A DNA stretch of 64,000 nt from Variovorax sp. MHTC-1 (GTDB lineage: Bacteria > Pseudomonadota > Gammaproteobacteria > Burkholderiales > Burkholderiaceae_C), in NCBI RefSeq assembly GCF_003984645.1, contig NZ_RWKI01000002.1, positions 248,001 to 312,000 of the forward strand, read 5' to 3'. Position 1 is the stretch's first letter. Every line of letters starts with the position of its first letter. The notes under the pieces were generated by a model. It saw nothing but the letters and a program-made list of their open reading frames with translations. It ran no database searches and was not told the origin of the DNA. Below, piece by piece: positions 17,949-25,998 of this stretch. Position numbers and translations under genes: made by a program.

Positions 17949-18847
17949 GGCTTGTCTTGGTGGGGAGTGGAAGGCAGTTCGATGCCCGGAAAGATCTTGA
18001 TCACCGCGCTGTCGTCCTCCTTCGCGAAGCCCGCGGTGGAGGCCTGCATGAACATCTGGTGCGCAGTGGACGCGAGCGGCAGCGGAAACTTGCTCGCGCG
18101 CGCGGTGTCGAGCACCAGGCCCAGGTCCTTGACGAAGATGTCGACCGCCGACAGCGGCGTGTAGTCGCCGGCCAGCACATGGGCCATGCGGTTCTCGAAC
18201 ATCCAGCTGTTGCCGGCGCTGTGCGTGATCACCTCGTACAGCGCCTCGGGCGCCACGCCTTCGCGCAGGCCCAGCGCCATGGCCTCGGCGGCGGCCGCGA
18301 TGTGCACGCCCGCCAGGAGTTGGTTGATGATCTTCACCTTGCTGCCCGCGCCGGCCCTGTCGCCCAGCCGGTAGACCTTGCCCGCCATGGCATCGAGCAG
18401 CGCATCGGCCCTGGCATAGGCCTCGGGCTTCGCCGAGCTCATCATCGTCATCTGCCCGCTCGCGGCCTTGGCCGCGCCGCCGGAGATCGGCGCATCGATG
18501 TAGTGGATGCCGGCGGCGCCGAGGCGTTCCTCGAGGGCGATCGACCAGTTGGGGTCCACCGTCGAGCACATCACGAACACGCTGCCGGGCTTCATCGCCG
18601 AGGCTGCGCCCGCTTCGCCGAACAGCACCGCCTCGGTCTGCTGGGCATTGACCACCACCGAGACGATGAGCTCGCATTCGGCCGCGATCTGCGCCGGCGT
18701 GGCCCAGGCGACGCCGCCCTGTTCGGCAAAGGCGAGCGCAGCGCCGGGACGCGCATCGCACACATGCATTTCGTAGCCCTTGCTGCGCAAGGTGGCCGCG
18801 ATGCCGGCGCCCATGGCGCCCAGGCCGACGAGTCCTGCTTTTTTCAT
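17945..18847 (-). CDS. ltnD: L-threonate dehydrogenase-type 3-hydroxyacid dehydrogenase
   Basis: The 300-residue NAD(P)-dependent dehydrogenase of the beta-hydroxyacid group has the Rossmann motif GLVGLGAMGAGIAATL (residues 4-19), the substrate motif DAPISGGAAKAASGQMTMM and the catalytic Lys region GSKVKIINQLLAGVHIAAAAEAM. It is the first gene of the tetronate operon, and genes in this position oxidise L-threonate (or a relative) to 2-oxo-tetronate. Tartronate semialdehyde reductase is a close relative. The start at 18847 follows AGGAATCTCC. A possible longer frame upstream lacks a ribosome binding site. Confidence 0.85.
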   Translation of the reverse strand: MKKAGLVGLGAMGAGIAATLRSKGYEMHVCDARPGAALAFAEQGGVAWATPAQIAAECELIVSVVVNAQQTEAVLFGEAGAASAMKPGSVFVMCSTVDPNWSIALEERLGAAGIHYIDAPISGGAAKAASGQMTMMSSAKPEAYARADALLDAMAGKVYRLGDRAGAGSKVKIINQLLAGVHIAAAAEAMALGLREGVAPEALYEVITHSAGNSWMFENRMAHVLAGDYTPLSAVDIFVKDLGLVLDTARASKFPLPLASTAHQMFMQASTAGFAKEDDSAVIKIFPGIELPSTPHQDKP

Positions 18848-18954
18848 GGAGATTCCTGAGAGTGGGATGGTGCAGCGCTCGCACTGCGGGACTTCAGCAT
18901 TGCCCCGGTCCGGGCCACATGATAAGAAGCGGCAGCGCCTCAACCAAGGAAAAC

Positions 18955-19257
18955 ATGGATCACGATGGAGACAAGGGCGACGACAGGAGCGAAGACTCCA
19001 GCCCGGAGCGCGAAGGCCACGACCGGCCCGGCTACCAGCGGGCTGCTTTCATGGGCCGTGCATTGAAGGCGGTGATCGCCATCATCGCCGTCGGCGCGGC
19101 CGCCGCATCGATTCCCTACTGGGGCAGCGCCGACTTTCCGGTGACGAGCCTGATCGTCTACGTCGCCGGCATGGTGTTCGTCGCCATGCCGCTGTGCATG
19201 TACTACGAGGTGTTGCTCAAGGTACACGAGGAGCGCGTGGCGAGCGCCATGTCCTAG
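18955..19257 (+). CDS. Small two-helix membrane protein of unknown function
   Basis: The 100-residue protein has a highly charged N-terminus (DHDGDKGDDRSEDSSPERE) followed by two membrane helices (residues about 36-53 and 62-85, LIVYVAGMVFVAMPLCMYYE). The start ATG follows AAGGA at five bases. It lies between the divergent tetronate operon and a LysR gene on the same strand as the latter, 46 bp upstream of it. No family is recognised; it is plausibly cotranscribed with the LysR regulator. Confidence 0.6.
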   Translation: MDHDGDKGDDRSEDSSPEREGHDRPGYQRAAFMGRALKAVIAIIAVGAAAASIPYWGSADFPVTSLIVYVAGMVFVAMPLCMYYEVLLKVHEERVASAMS

Positions 19258-19303
19258 CGTGCCGCCGGGCTCGCCGCGGAACTGCGCGGTACGATGCCCT
19301 TCG

Positions 19304-20227
19304 ATGAAGAACGCGACCCTGCGCCAGTTGAAAGTCTTCGAGGCGGTCGCCCGCCTGTTGAGCTTTTCACGCGCAGCCGAAGAGCTTCACCTGACCCAGC
19401 CGGCCGTCTCGACGCAGATCCGAAAGCTCGAGGAGCATGCCGGCAACGTGCTGTTCGAGCAGTTCGGCAAGAAGATCTACCTGACGCCTGCCGGGTCGGA
19501 GCTGCTGCAGATCAGCCGCGCCATCATCCAGCAGTTCGAAGCGGCCGAGAACGCGATGACGCAGTTCAAGGGCGTCTCCGGCGGCAAGCTCAACGTGGGC
19601 GTGATCAGCGCCGGCGACTACTTCTTTCCGCGCCTGCTGGTGGAGTTCGCGAGCCGCCACCGCGGCGTGACGCTGAACTTCACGGTCCACAACCGCGAAG
19701 GGCTTCTGACCCACATCGCCGATAACCTCACCGACCTGGCGATCATGGTGCGGCCGCCGACCGACATGGACACGGTCAACCAGCCCTTCGCGCCGCATCC
19801 CTACGTGATCGTCGCAGCGCCGACCCATCCGCTGGTCGGCGAGAAGAGGATCTCGCGGGCCCGGCTGATGCGCGAGCCCTTCGTCGTGCGCGAGAAAGGC
19901 ACCGACACCTGGAACTCCATGGAGGAAGGCTTCGGCGGCGACCTGCGCGACATCAACATCGCGATGGAGATCCCGAGCACCGAGACCATCAAGCAGGCGG
20001 TGATCGCGGGCATGGGGGTGAGCTTCGTGTCGGCACACACGATCAGCCAGGAGCTGAAAACCGGCAGCCTCTGCGTGCTCGACGTCGAGGCATTTCCGCT
20101 GATGCTGAATTGGTACGTCGTGCATCGGCGCACCAAGCGCCTGCCGCCGGTGGCGCAGGCCTTCAAGGACTTTCTGCTCAGCGACGGCGCGTCGCTGATT
20201 GCGCAGATCGTCCCCTTCGATTCTTAA
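19304..20227 (+). CDS. LysR family regulator, likely of the tetronate operon
   Basis: This 307-residue LysR-type regulator has an N-terminal winged HTH (ATLRQLKVFEAVARLLSFSR and LTQPAVSTQIRKLEEHAG) and a periplasmic-binding-like effector domain with HTISQELKTGSL near the C-terminus. It resembles CbbR-like regulators in its first 70 residues. It lies next to and divergent from ltnD-otnKCI, so it probably senses a four-carbon acid intermediate. The start at 19304 places the HTH at the N-terminus. Its stop codon overlaps the convergent small gene (TTAA). Confidence 0.88.
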   Translation: MKNATLRQLKVFEAVARLLSFSRAAEELHLTQPAVSTQIRKLEEHAGNVLFEQFGKKIYLTPAGSELLQISRAIIQQFEAAENAMTQFKGVSGGKLNVGVISAGDYFFPRLLVEFASRHRGVTLNFTVHNREGLLTHIADNLTDLAIMVRPPTDMDTVNQPFAPHPYVIVAAPTHPLVGEKRISRARLMREPFVVREKGTDTWNSMEEGFGGDLRDINIAMEIPSTETIKQAVIAGMGVSFVSAHTISQELKTGSLCVLDVEAFPLMLNWYVVHRRTKRLPPVAQAFKDFLLSDGASLIAQIVPFDS

Positions 20228-20460
20228 CGCACTCCGATATATGCCGCGCGGCGGCGCAGCACGGCGGCGCGCACCGGGTCGATGGCTTCAATGCGGTTCG
20301 CGTCGGCCTGCAAGGCACGCATCTGCTCGACTTCCCCGATGATCTTGTTCGGGTTCAGCAAGGCATGGACGAGCACGCCGGCTTCATCGGCCAAGGCCTT
20401 GAACGCGCCGGCCAGGCCGTCGAAGGCGTTCGCGCGGGATGATCGGGAAAGGGTGGACAT
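20224..20460 (-). CDS. Small conserved protein, paralogue of the one at 37466
   Basis: The 78-residue soluble protein contains SSRANAFDGLAGAFKALA and LVHALLNPNKIIGEVEQM. It has no cysteine, no signal peptide and an amphipathic helical look. It shares about 55 of 72 aligned residues (counted by eye) with the product of 37466-37705, without gaps. The start ATG follows CAGGAGCTGCAT. It converges on the tetronate LysR gene and is divergent from a second LysR gene. The function is unknown. The LNPNKIIxEVEQMRAL block is the best conserved part. Confidence 0.75.
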   Translation of the reverse strand: MSTLSRSSRANAFDGLAGAFKALADEAGVLVHALLNPNKIIGEVEQMRALQADANRIEAIDPVRAAVLRRRAAYIGVR

Positions 20461-20532
20461 ATGCAGCTCCTGGATGTGATGGCTTCATCTTCGTGCTGCC
20501 TTCGCAATAAGTAAAACGAGATTTATTGCCAG

Positions 20533-20557
20533 TTGAATGCAAAAATCATGCATTCAA
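20533..20557. promoter_or_regulatory. Palindromic LysR-type operator
   Basis: TTGAATGCA (20533-20541) and TGCATTCAA (20549-20557) form a perfect 9-bp inverted repeat with a 7-base AT-rich spacer. It lies 15 bp upstream of the LysR start at 20572 and 73 bp upstream of the divergent small gene start at 20460. The position and dyad fit an autoregulatory LysR site. Confidence 0.55.
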
Positions 20558-20571
20558 AAGAACAGGCAGCA

Positions 20572-21438
20572 ATGGACATCACCCTGGCCCGCACCTTCCT
20601 CGAGATCGTCGAGACCCGCAGCTTCCAGCGCGCCGCCGAGCGGCTGCATGTGACGCAGACCTCGGTCAGCGCGCGCGTGCGAACGCTCGAGGAGCTGCTC
20701 GGCCGCCGGCTCTTCGTGCGCAACAAGGCCGGCGCCGCGCTCACCGCGGCCGGCGAGCGCTTCCTGCCGCATGCCACCACGCTGGTGCAGGTCTGGGCGC
20801 GTGCGCGTGATCAGGTGGCGGTGCCGACCGGCAGCCGCGCCGTGCTCGCGGCCGGCTGCGAGATCAGCCTGTGGGATCCGCTGCTGCTGCGCTGGCTGCT
20901 GTGGATGCGCGCCAGGCACCCGCACCTGGCGCTGCGCACGGAAGTCGGCTATCCGCATGACCTGCTCGACAAGGTGGCCGCGGGCGTGCTCGATGTCGCC
21001 ATCGCCTACGCGCCGCAGCAGCGGCCCGGGCTGCGCGTGGAGCTCCTGATCGAGGAAAAGCTCGTCATGGTCACGACGGCTAAGCGTCCGCGCGTGCCGC
21101 GCCCGGCGGACTATGTGTATGTCGACTGGGGGCCCGAGTTCGCAGCGCAGCACGGCCTGGCCTTTCCCGAGCTTTCGAGTGCGGCGGTGATGGCCGGGCT
21201 CGGACCGCTCGGCCGCGAGTACCTGCTGGCCGCCGGCGGCACCGGCTATTTCCGGCTCGACGTGGTTCGCGGCCACCTGGAATCGGGGCACCTGCGCCGC
21301 GTGCCGCGCACGCCGGAGTTTCTCTACCCGGCCTACGCGGTCTACGCGGTGGGCGCCGATCCCGCCATCATCGATCCCGCGCTTGCCGGCCTGCGCCAGG
21401 CCGCGGGCACGGACGTGCGGAAAGCGGGGGCCTGTTGA
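20572..21438 (+). CDS. LysR family transcriptional regulator
   Basis: The 288-residue regulator has the HTH MDITLARTFLEIVETRSFQR with LHVTQTSVSARVRTLEELLG at the N-terminus. The effector domain contains VDWGPEFAAQHGLAFPELSS and LAAGGTGYFRLDVV. An in-frame ATG at 20533 lies inside the palindrome, so 20572 is preferred. The last residues (RKAGAC) and the stop codon are encoded by the left end of an inverted-repeat element at 21427. It is transcribed away from the small conserved gene; no other partner is nearby. The target is unknown. Confidence 0.85.
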   Translation: MDITLARTFLEIVETRSFQRAAERLHVTQTSVSARVRTLEELLGRRLFVRNKAGAALTAAGERFLPHATTLVQVWARARDQVAVPTGSRAVLAAGCEISLWDPLLLRWLLWMRARHPHLALRTEVGYPHDLLDKVAAGVLDVAIAYAPQQRPGLRVELLIEEKLVMVTTAKRPRVPRPADYVYVDWGPEFAAQHGLAFPELSSAAVMAGLGPLGREYLLAAGGTGYFRLDVVRGHLESGHLRRVPRTPEFLYPAYAVYAVGADPAIIDPALAGLRQAAGTDVRKAGAC

Positions 21439-21693
21439 CGCTATTTGCGGGATCGCGTTGCCCAGCCAAGGGGCTGGATGCAAGGCGCCCGCGCGCAGCA
21501 AGGCTTGCGCCTTGCAAGCGCGGGCAACGCCGCAGACGGCCCCTTGGCTGGGCAACCCGGAGGGAAGGCCTGCCAGGGCGCGCCACTCGGCGTTGCGCTC
21601 CTTGTGCGTGCCGACGCACGCACGGCGTCGCGCGCCTTGATTGGCCCGCCCTGGCAGGCCTTCGCGACCCCGCAAATAGCGTTAACAGGCCCC
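21427..21693. mobile_element. 267-bp MITE-like element with three nested inverted repeats
   Basis: The left end 21427-21451 (GGGGCCTGTTGACGC...) and the right end 21669-21693 form an inverted repeat with one mismatch by eye (GTTGACGC against GTTAACGC) that extends into CGCTATTTGCGGG. Inside are two further perfect inverted repeats: 21458-21474 with 21539-21555 (17 bp, TTGCCCAGCCAAGGGGC), and 21565-21580 with 21647-21662 (16 bp, AAGGCCTGCCAGGGCG). The fold would be cruciform. No transposase is present. The element supplies the stop codon of the LysR gene and touches that of the pyruvate kinase gene. It may also act as a bidirectional terminator. Confidence 0.65.
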
Positions 21694-23111
21694 TAGCGCG
21701 CGATGCGCGCGACGTGCAGCAGGTTCGTCGTTCCGGACTGTCCGAAAGGCAGGCCCGCGACGACGACCACGTCGTCGCCCGGCTTCGCGAATCCTTCGTC
21801 GCGCGCGCTGCGGCAGGCGCAGTCGATCATCTCGGCGACATCGTGAACGTCGTCGACGAGCACCGCGTGCACGCCCCAGACCATGGCCATGCGGCGCGCT
21901 GTGGCGATGGCGGGCGTCAGGCTCAGGACCGGCACCGCGGGCCGTTCGCGCGCGGCGCGCAGGCTGGTGAAGCCGGAGGAGGTGTAGGTCACGGTGGCGG
22001 CCGGAGAGAGCAGCCCGGCGACGTTGCGCAGCGACGCGCAGACCGCGTCGGCGGTGGTCGCCTCGGCCGCCGCGTGCGTGGCGTCGATGCCGCTGCGGTA
22101 GGAGGGGTCGGCTTCGACGCGGGCGACGATGCGGTCCATCATCGCGACCGCTTCCAGCGGGTATTTGCCCGAGGCGGATTCGGCGGACAGCATCACCGCA
22201 TCCACGCCGTCGTAGATCGCGGTCGCGACGTCGGAGACTTCGGCGCGCGTGGGCACCGGCGACGCGATCATCGATTCGAGCATCTGCGTTGCCACCACCA
22301 CCGGCTTGCCGCCCTTGCGGCAGGCGCGCACGATGAGGCGCTGCAGCTCCGGCACCTGCTCCGGCGGCAGCTCGACGCCGAGGTCGCCGCGCGCGACCAT
22401 GATGCCGTCGGACAAGGCGACGATGCCGTCCAGGTGTTCGATCGCGGCCGGCTTCTCGAGCTTGGCCATGATCCAGGCGCGCGTGCCGATGAGGGCGCGC
22501 GCCTCCTCGATGTCCTCGGGACGCTGCACGAAGGAGAGCGCGACCCAGTCCACGCCCAGCCCGAGGCCGAAGGCCAGGTCGTCACGGTCCTTCGCAGTCA
22601 ACGGCGAGATCGGCAGCAGCACGCTCGGCACGTTGACGCCCTTGCGGTCCGAGATCGGGCCGCCGACGAGCACCGTGGTTTCGGCGAAGTCGGGGCCGTG
22701 CTTCTCCACGCGCAGGCGCAGCTTGCCGTCGTCGAGCAGCAGCTCGGTGCCGATCTGCAGCGCGGCGAAGATCTCGGGGTGCAGCAGCGGCGCTCGGCGG
22801 CCATCGCCCGGGCGCTTGTCCATGTCGAGCCGCAATCGCGCGCCGGCATCGAGCTGCGTCCTGCCGCCTTCGAAAGTGCCGAGGCGCAGCTTCGGCCCTT
22901 GCAGATCGAGCAGCACCCCGATCGGCCGGCCGAATTCCTTCTCCAGTGCGCGGATCGTCGCGAGCCGCTGCGCATGGTCGGACTGCGTGCCGTGGCTGAA
23001 GTTGAGCCGGAACACGTCCACCCCGCGCTCGAACAGGGCGCGGATGGTCTGTTCGTCCGACGTGGACGGGCCGAGCGTGGCGACGATCTTGGCGCTGCGG
23101 GTGCGTCTCAC
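21693..23111 (-). CDS. pyk: Pyruvate kinase
   Basis: The 472-residue enzyme converts phosphoenolpyruvate and ADP to pyruvate and ATP. Motifs include SAKIVATLGPSTSDEQTIRA, VFRLNFSHG, LLDLQGPKLRLG, IMVARGDLGVELPPEQVP, GGKPVVVATQMLESMI and PTRAEVSDVATAIYDGVDAVMLSAESASG, all characteristic. The start is a GTG that overlaps the stop of the upstream PanE-like gene (GTGA), so it is translationally coupled. Pyruvate kinase genes often accompany glyoxylate carboligase/glycerate operons in proteobacteria; here it ends the oxalate block. The stop codon TAG abuts the inverted-repeat element. Confidence 0.93.
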   Translation of the reverse strand: MRRTRSAKIVATLGPSTSDEQTIRALFERGVDVFRLNFSHGTQSDHAQRLATIRALEKEFGRPIGVLLDLQGPKLRLGTFEGGRTQLDAGARLRLDMDKRPGDGRRAPLLHPEIFAALQIGTELLLDDGKLRLRVEKHGPDFAETTVLVGGPISDRKGVNVPSVLLPISPLTAKDRDDLAFGLGLGVDWVALSFVQRPEDIEEARALIGTRAWIMAKLEKPAAIEHLDGIVALSDGIMVARGDLGVELPPEQVPELQRLIVRACRKGGKPVVVATQMLESMIASPVPTRAEVSDVATAIYDGVDAVMLSAESASGKYPLEAVAMMDRIVARVEADPSYRSGIDATHAAAEATTADAVCASLRNVAGLLSPAATVTYTSSGFTSLRAARERPAVPVLSLTPAIATARRMAMVWGVHAVLVDDVHDVAEMIDCACRSARDEGFAKPGDDVVVVAGLPFGQSGTTNLLHVARIAR

Positions 23112-24124
23112 GGAACTGCCATTTCATGAAGCCGGACCCGGCCTCTTTGGTCCTCCATCGTGCGGGCCAGCAGCTTGACCAGCGAGTAGACCGTGTCGAT
23201 GTGCGGCGTCTGCGTGTCGGTGAGCCGTGCCAGCTCCACCACCGCACCCACCAGCGCATCGATCTCCGGCGCGCGCCCGGCTTCCACGTCCTGCAGCATC
23301 GAGGTCTTGTGCTTGCCCACTTTCTCGGCGCCGGCGATGCGCTTTTCCAGCGACACGCGGAACTCGATGCCCAGCTTGTGCGCGACGGCCTGGGCTTCGC
23401 GCATCATCGCGGCGGCGAGGTCGCGCGAGGGCGGGTACTGGCAGATGTCGACCAGCGTCGAGTGCGACAGGCTGCTGATCGGATTGAAGGTCAGGTTGCC
23501 CCACAGCTTGAGCCAGATCTCGGCGCGGATGTTGTCGAGCACCGGCGCCTTGAAGCCCGCCTCGGTGAAGCAGGCCGCGACGCGGTTCACGCGTTCGCTC
23601 GACGAGCCGTCCAGTTCGCCGACGGGAAAGCGGTCGCCCTCGATGTGCTTCACCACGCCCGGCGCCACCAGCTCGGACGCGGGGTAGACCACGCAGCCGA
23701 TCACGCGGTCCGCCGGGATCCTGGCGCCAACCACGCCGTTCGGGTCGACGCTCCTCACCGTCGTGCCTTCGAGCGGTCCGCCGTGCTTGTGGAAGTACCA
23801 GTACGGGATGCCGTTCTGCATCGTCACCACCACGGTCTCGGGGCCGAAGAGCTTCGGCACCTCGTTCGCCACCGCTTCGACCTGGTGCGCCTTCATCGCG
23901 AGGATGACGATGTCCTGCACGCCGGCCTGGTCGTAGCGGTCGGTGGCCTTGACGTTGCGGGCGACCTGCTCCTCGCCGTCGGCCGCGAGGAGCTTGAAGC
24001 CGTTGGTGGCGATGGCGTCGAGGTTGGCGCCGCGCACGATGAACGTCACGTCCTCGCCGGCCAATGCGAGCTTCGCTCCGACCAGGCCGCCGATGGCGCC
24101 TGCGCCGATGACTGCAATCTTCAT
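23108..24124 (-). CDS. PanE-like 2-oxoacid reductase, candidate oxalyl-CoA reductase
   Basis: The 338-residue protein belongs to the ketopantoate reductase family: NAD(P)-binding MKIAVIGAGAIGGLVGAKLA, VILAMKAHQVEAV, TMQNGIPYWYF, and the catalytic Lys region EIWLKLWGNLTFNPISSL. The start at 24124 follows AAGGATCGAC. In Methylobacterium extorquens the PanE2 homologue is the oxalyl-CoA reductase that makes glyoxylate during oxalate assimilation. The position downstream of oxc and frc genes suggests the same role here, but sequence alone would also fit ketopantoate reductase. It is coupled to pyk by a GTGA overlap and follows the FAH gene by 29 bp. Confidence 0.75.
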   Translation of the reverse strand: MKIAVIGAGAIGGLVGAKLALAGEDVTFIVRGANLDAIATNGFKLLAADGEEQVARNVKATDRYDQAGVQDIVILAMKAHQVEAVANEVPKLFGPETVVVTMQNGIPYWYFHKHGGPLEGTTVRSVDPNGVVGARIPADRVIGCVVYPASELVAPGVVKHIEGDRFPVGELDGSSSERVNRVAACFTEAGFKAPVLDNIRAEIWLKLWGNLTFNPISSLSHSTLVDICQYPPSRDLAAAMMREAQAVAHKLGIEFRVSLEKRIAGAEKVGKHKTSMLQDVEAGRAPEIDALVGAVVELARLTDTQTPHIDTVYSLVKLLARTMEDQRGRVRLHEMAVP

Positions 24125-24153
24125 GTCGATCCTTGAAGTTTTGAAAACCTTTG

Positions 24154-24927
24154 CTAGCCGAAGCGGTTGCTCAGCTTGCCGATGCCGTTGATCTCGACCT
24201 CGACCAGGCTGCCGGGCTTCATCGAGCCGACGCCGACGGAGGTGCCGCAGAGGATGACGTCGCCCGGATGCAGCGTCATGTCCAGCGAGATCAGGCTCAC
24301 CAGCTGCTGCACCGAGAAGCGCATGTCGCTGATCGGATAATTCTGGCGCGCCGCGCCGTCGAGCAGCGTGGTCACGGTGAGCGTCGCCGGGTCCAGGCCG
24401 GTGGCCACCACCGGGCCCATCGGGCAGAAGGTGTCGAAGCCCTTGGCGCGCGCCCATTGCGCGAAGGAGGCGTCGCGGTTGAGGATGTCGGCCACCGTCA
24501 CGTCGTTGGCGCAGGTGTAGCCGAACACGTGATCGAGTGCCGCTTCCTCGGTCACCGCCGTGCAGGTCTTGCCGATGACGATGCCGAGCTCGCCCTCGAA
24601 CACCACCTTGCCCTCGCACAAGGGCTTGCGGATCGGCTCGCCCGCCGCAAGAAAGGAATTGGGTGCCTTCAGCAGGTACAGCGGTTCGGCCGGCACCGGC
24701 AGCTTCAGCTTCTCGCCGAGCGCGTGGAAGTTGTTCCACAGGGCGATGACCTTGCTCGGCTGCGTCGGCGTGAGCAGCTTGAGCTCGTCCAGGTCGAACA
24801 CATGGCCGGTCGCTTCCGGGTAGTCGAACATGTCGCCCCGGTGCTCACGCACCTTGTGGCCATCGAGTGTCCCGAAGCCCGTCTTGCCGGCGCGTTCGAA
24901 ACGGATCCATCGTTGTGCTTGTTGCAT
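24154..24927 (-). CDS. Fumarylacetoacetate hydrolase family protein
   Basis: The 257-residue protein has the FAH fold metal-binding motifs FEGELGIVIGKTC (Glu-x-Glu) and YTCANDVTVAD, plus the C-terminal HPGDVILCGTSVGVGSMKPG. Relatives include acylpyruvases, oxaloacetate decarboxylase and 2-hydroxyhepta-2,4-diene-1,7-dioate isomerase. It lies in the oxalate block between the CoA ligase genes and the PanE-like gene, so a 2-oxoacid substrate such as oxaloacetate is a reasonable guess, not shown by sequence. A palindromic type B repeat separates it from sucD-like. Confidence 0.8.
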   Translation of the reverse strand: MQQAQRWIRFERAGKTGFGTLDGHKVREHRGDMFDYPEATGHVFDLDELKLLTPTQPSKVIALWNNFHALGEKLKLPVPAEPLYLLKAPNSFLAAGEPIRKPLCEGKVVFEGELGIVIGKTCTAVTEEAALDHVFGYTCANDVTVADILNRDASFAQWARAKGFDTFCPMGPVVATGLDPATLTVTTLLDGAARQNYPISDMRFSVQQLVSLISLDMTLHPGDVILCGTSVGVGSMKPGSLVEVEINGIGKLSNRFG

Positions 24928-24995
24928 GTGAAGTTCTCTGTCTCTCTTGATCTCAAAAGGGTGCGCAAACCTTGGCGCCGTCGGACTTCACGCGG

Positions 24996-25095
24996 GGAAC
25001 ACCGCGGAGCCGGCTTTGCCGGGCCGCAGGTGTTGCCCCCGGTGAGGGGGTTGGCGAAGCGACACGAAGTGCGCGCAGCCTGGGGGAGAGCGTCA
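24996..25095 (-). repeat. Type B intercistronic hairpin repeat, copy 1
   Basis: The minus-strand reading after the sucD-like stop is CTCTCCCCCAGGCT, CACTTCGTGTCGC, CCAACCCCCTCACCGGGGG and a longer hairpin AACACC...GGTGTT around GGCCCGGCAAAGCCGG. Copies with the same order are at 48180-48277 and 61913-62008. The core CACTTCGTG is shared with type A. Confidence 0.7.
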
Positions 25096-25097
25096 TG

Positions 25098-25997
25098 TCA
25101 GTCAAAAGGAAGGTAGTCGGGGGCGACCAGGGAAGCCAGCAGCCTTCCCATCTCGGCCGGGTTGCGCGTGACGTGAATGCCGCACGCTTCCATCACGGCC
25201 AGCTTTTCCTCCGCCGTGCCCTGGCCGTCGGAAACGATGGCGCCCGCGTGGCCCATGCGCCGGTCCGGCGGCGCGGTGGCGCCGGCGATGAAGCCGACCA
25301 CGGGCTTGCGCATGTGCTCCTTGATCCAGCGCGCGCAGGTCTCTTCGGCGTCGCCGCCGATCTCGCCGACCATGATGACGGCGTCGGTGAGCGGGTCGTC
25401 GTTGAACATCCGAAGCACGTCGAGGTAGCGCAGCCCGCCGATCGGATCGCCGCCGATGCCGACCACCGTCGACTGGCCGATGCCGAATGGATGGAGCTGG
25501 TTCACGGCCTCGTAGCCCAGCGCGCCGGAGCGCGACACCACGCCGATGCGGCCGCGCTGGTGGATGTCGCCCGGCATGATGCCGATCTTGATCTCCTCGG
25601 GCGTGATGAGGCCGGGACAGTTGGGGCCGAGCAGCACCGTCCCGCTGCCCTCCATGCGGCGGCGGGTGCGGATCATGTCGCGCACCGGGATGCCTTCGGT
25701 GATGCAGACGACCAGCTCGAGCCCGGCATCGACCGCCTCGTCGATGGCGGCGGCCGCGGAGGCCGGCGGCACGTAGATCACGGAGACGGTCGCGCCGGTC
25801 TCGGCCCTGGCTTCCCTTACCGTGGCGAAGACCGGGATGCCGTCGACGGACGCGCCCGGCTTGTTCGGGTTCACGCCGGCGACGAAGCACTGGCGGCCGT
25901 TGCCGTAGGCGCGGCAGGCCGCGGTGTGGATGCGGCCGGCCCTGCCGGTGATGCCCTGCGTGATCACGCGCGTGTGCTTGTTGACGAGGATCGACAT
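25098..25997 (-). CDS. Succinate-CoA ligase-like alpha subunit (acid-CoA ligase)
   Basis: The 299-residue protein matches SucD throughout: CoA-binding [50 protein letters not shown] and the phospho-histidine loop [17 protein letters not shown]. Residues needed for catalysis are kept. It starts one base after the beta subunit stop. The genome must have a housekeeping sucCD elsewhere, so this pair probably serves another acid (malate, oxalate or formate are candidates from context). The length is near normal (about 290). Confidence 0.82.
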   Translation of the reverse strand: MSILVNKHTRVITQGITGRAGRIHTAACRAYGNGRQCFVAGVNPNKPGASVDGIPVFATVREARAETGATVSVIYVPPASAAAAIDEAVDAGLELVVCITEGIPVRDMIRTRRRMEGSGTVLLGPNCPGLITPEEIKIGIMPGDIHQRGRIGVVSRSGALGYEAVNQLHPFGIGQSTVVGIGGDPIGGLRYLDVLRMFNDDPLTDAVIMVGEIGGDAEETCARWIKEHMRKPVVGFIAGATAPPDRRMGHAGAIVSDGQGTAEEKLAVMEACGIHVTRNPAEMGRLLASLVAPDYLPFD

Positions 25998-25998
25998 C

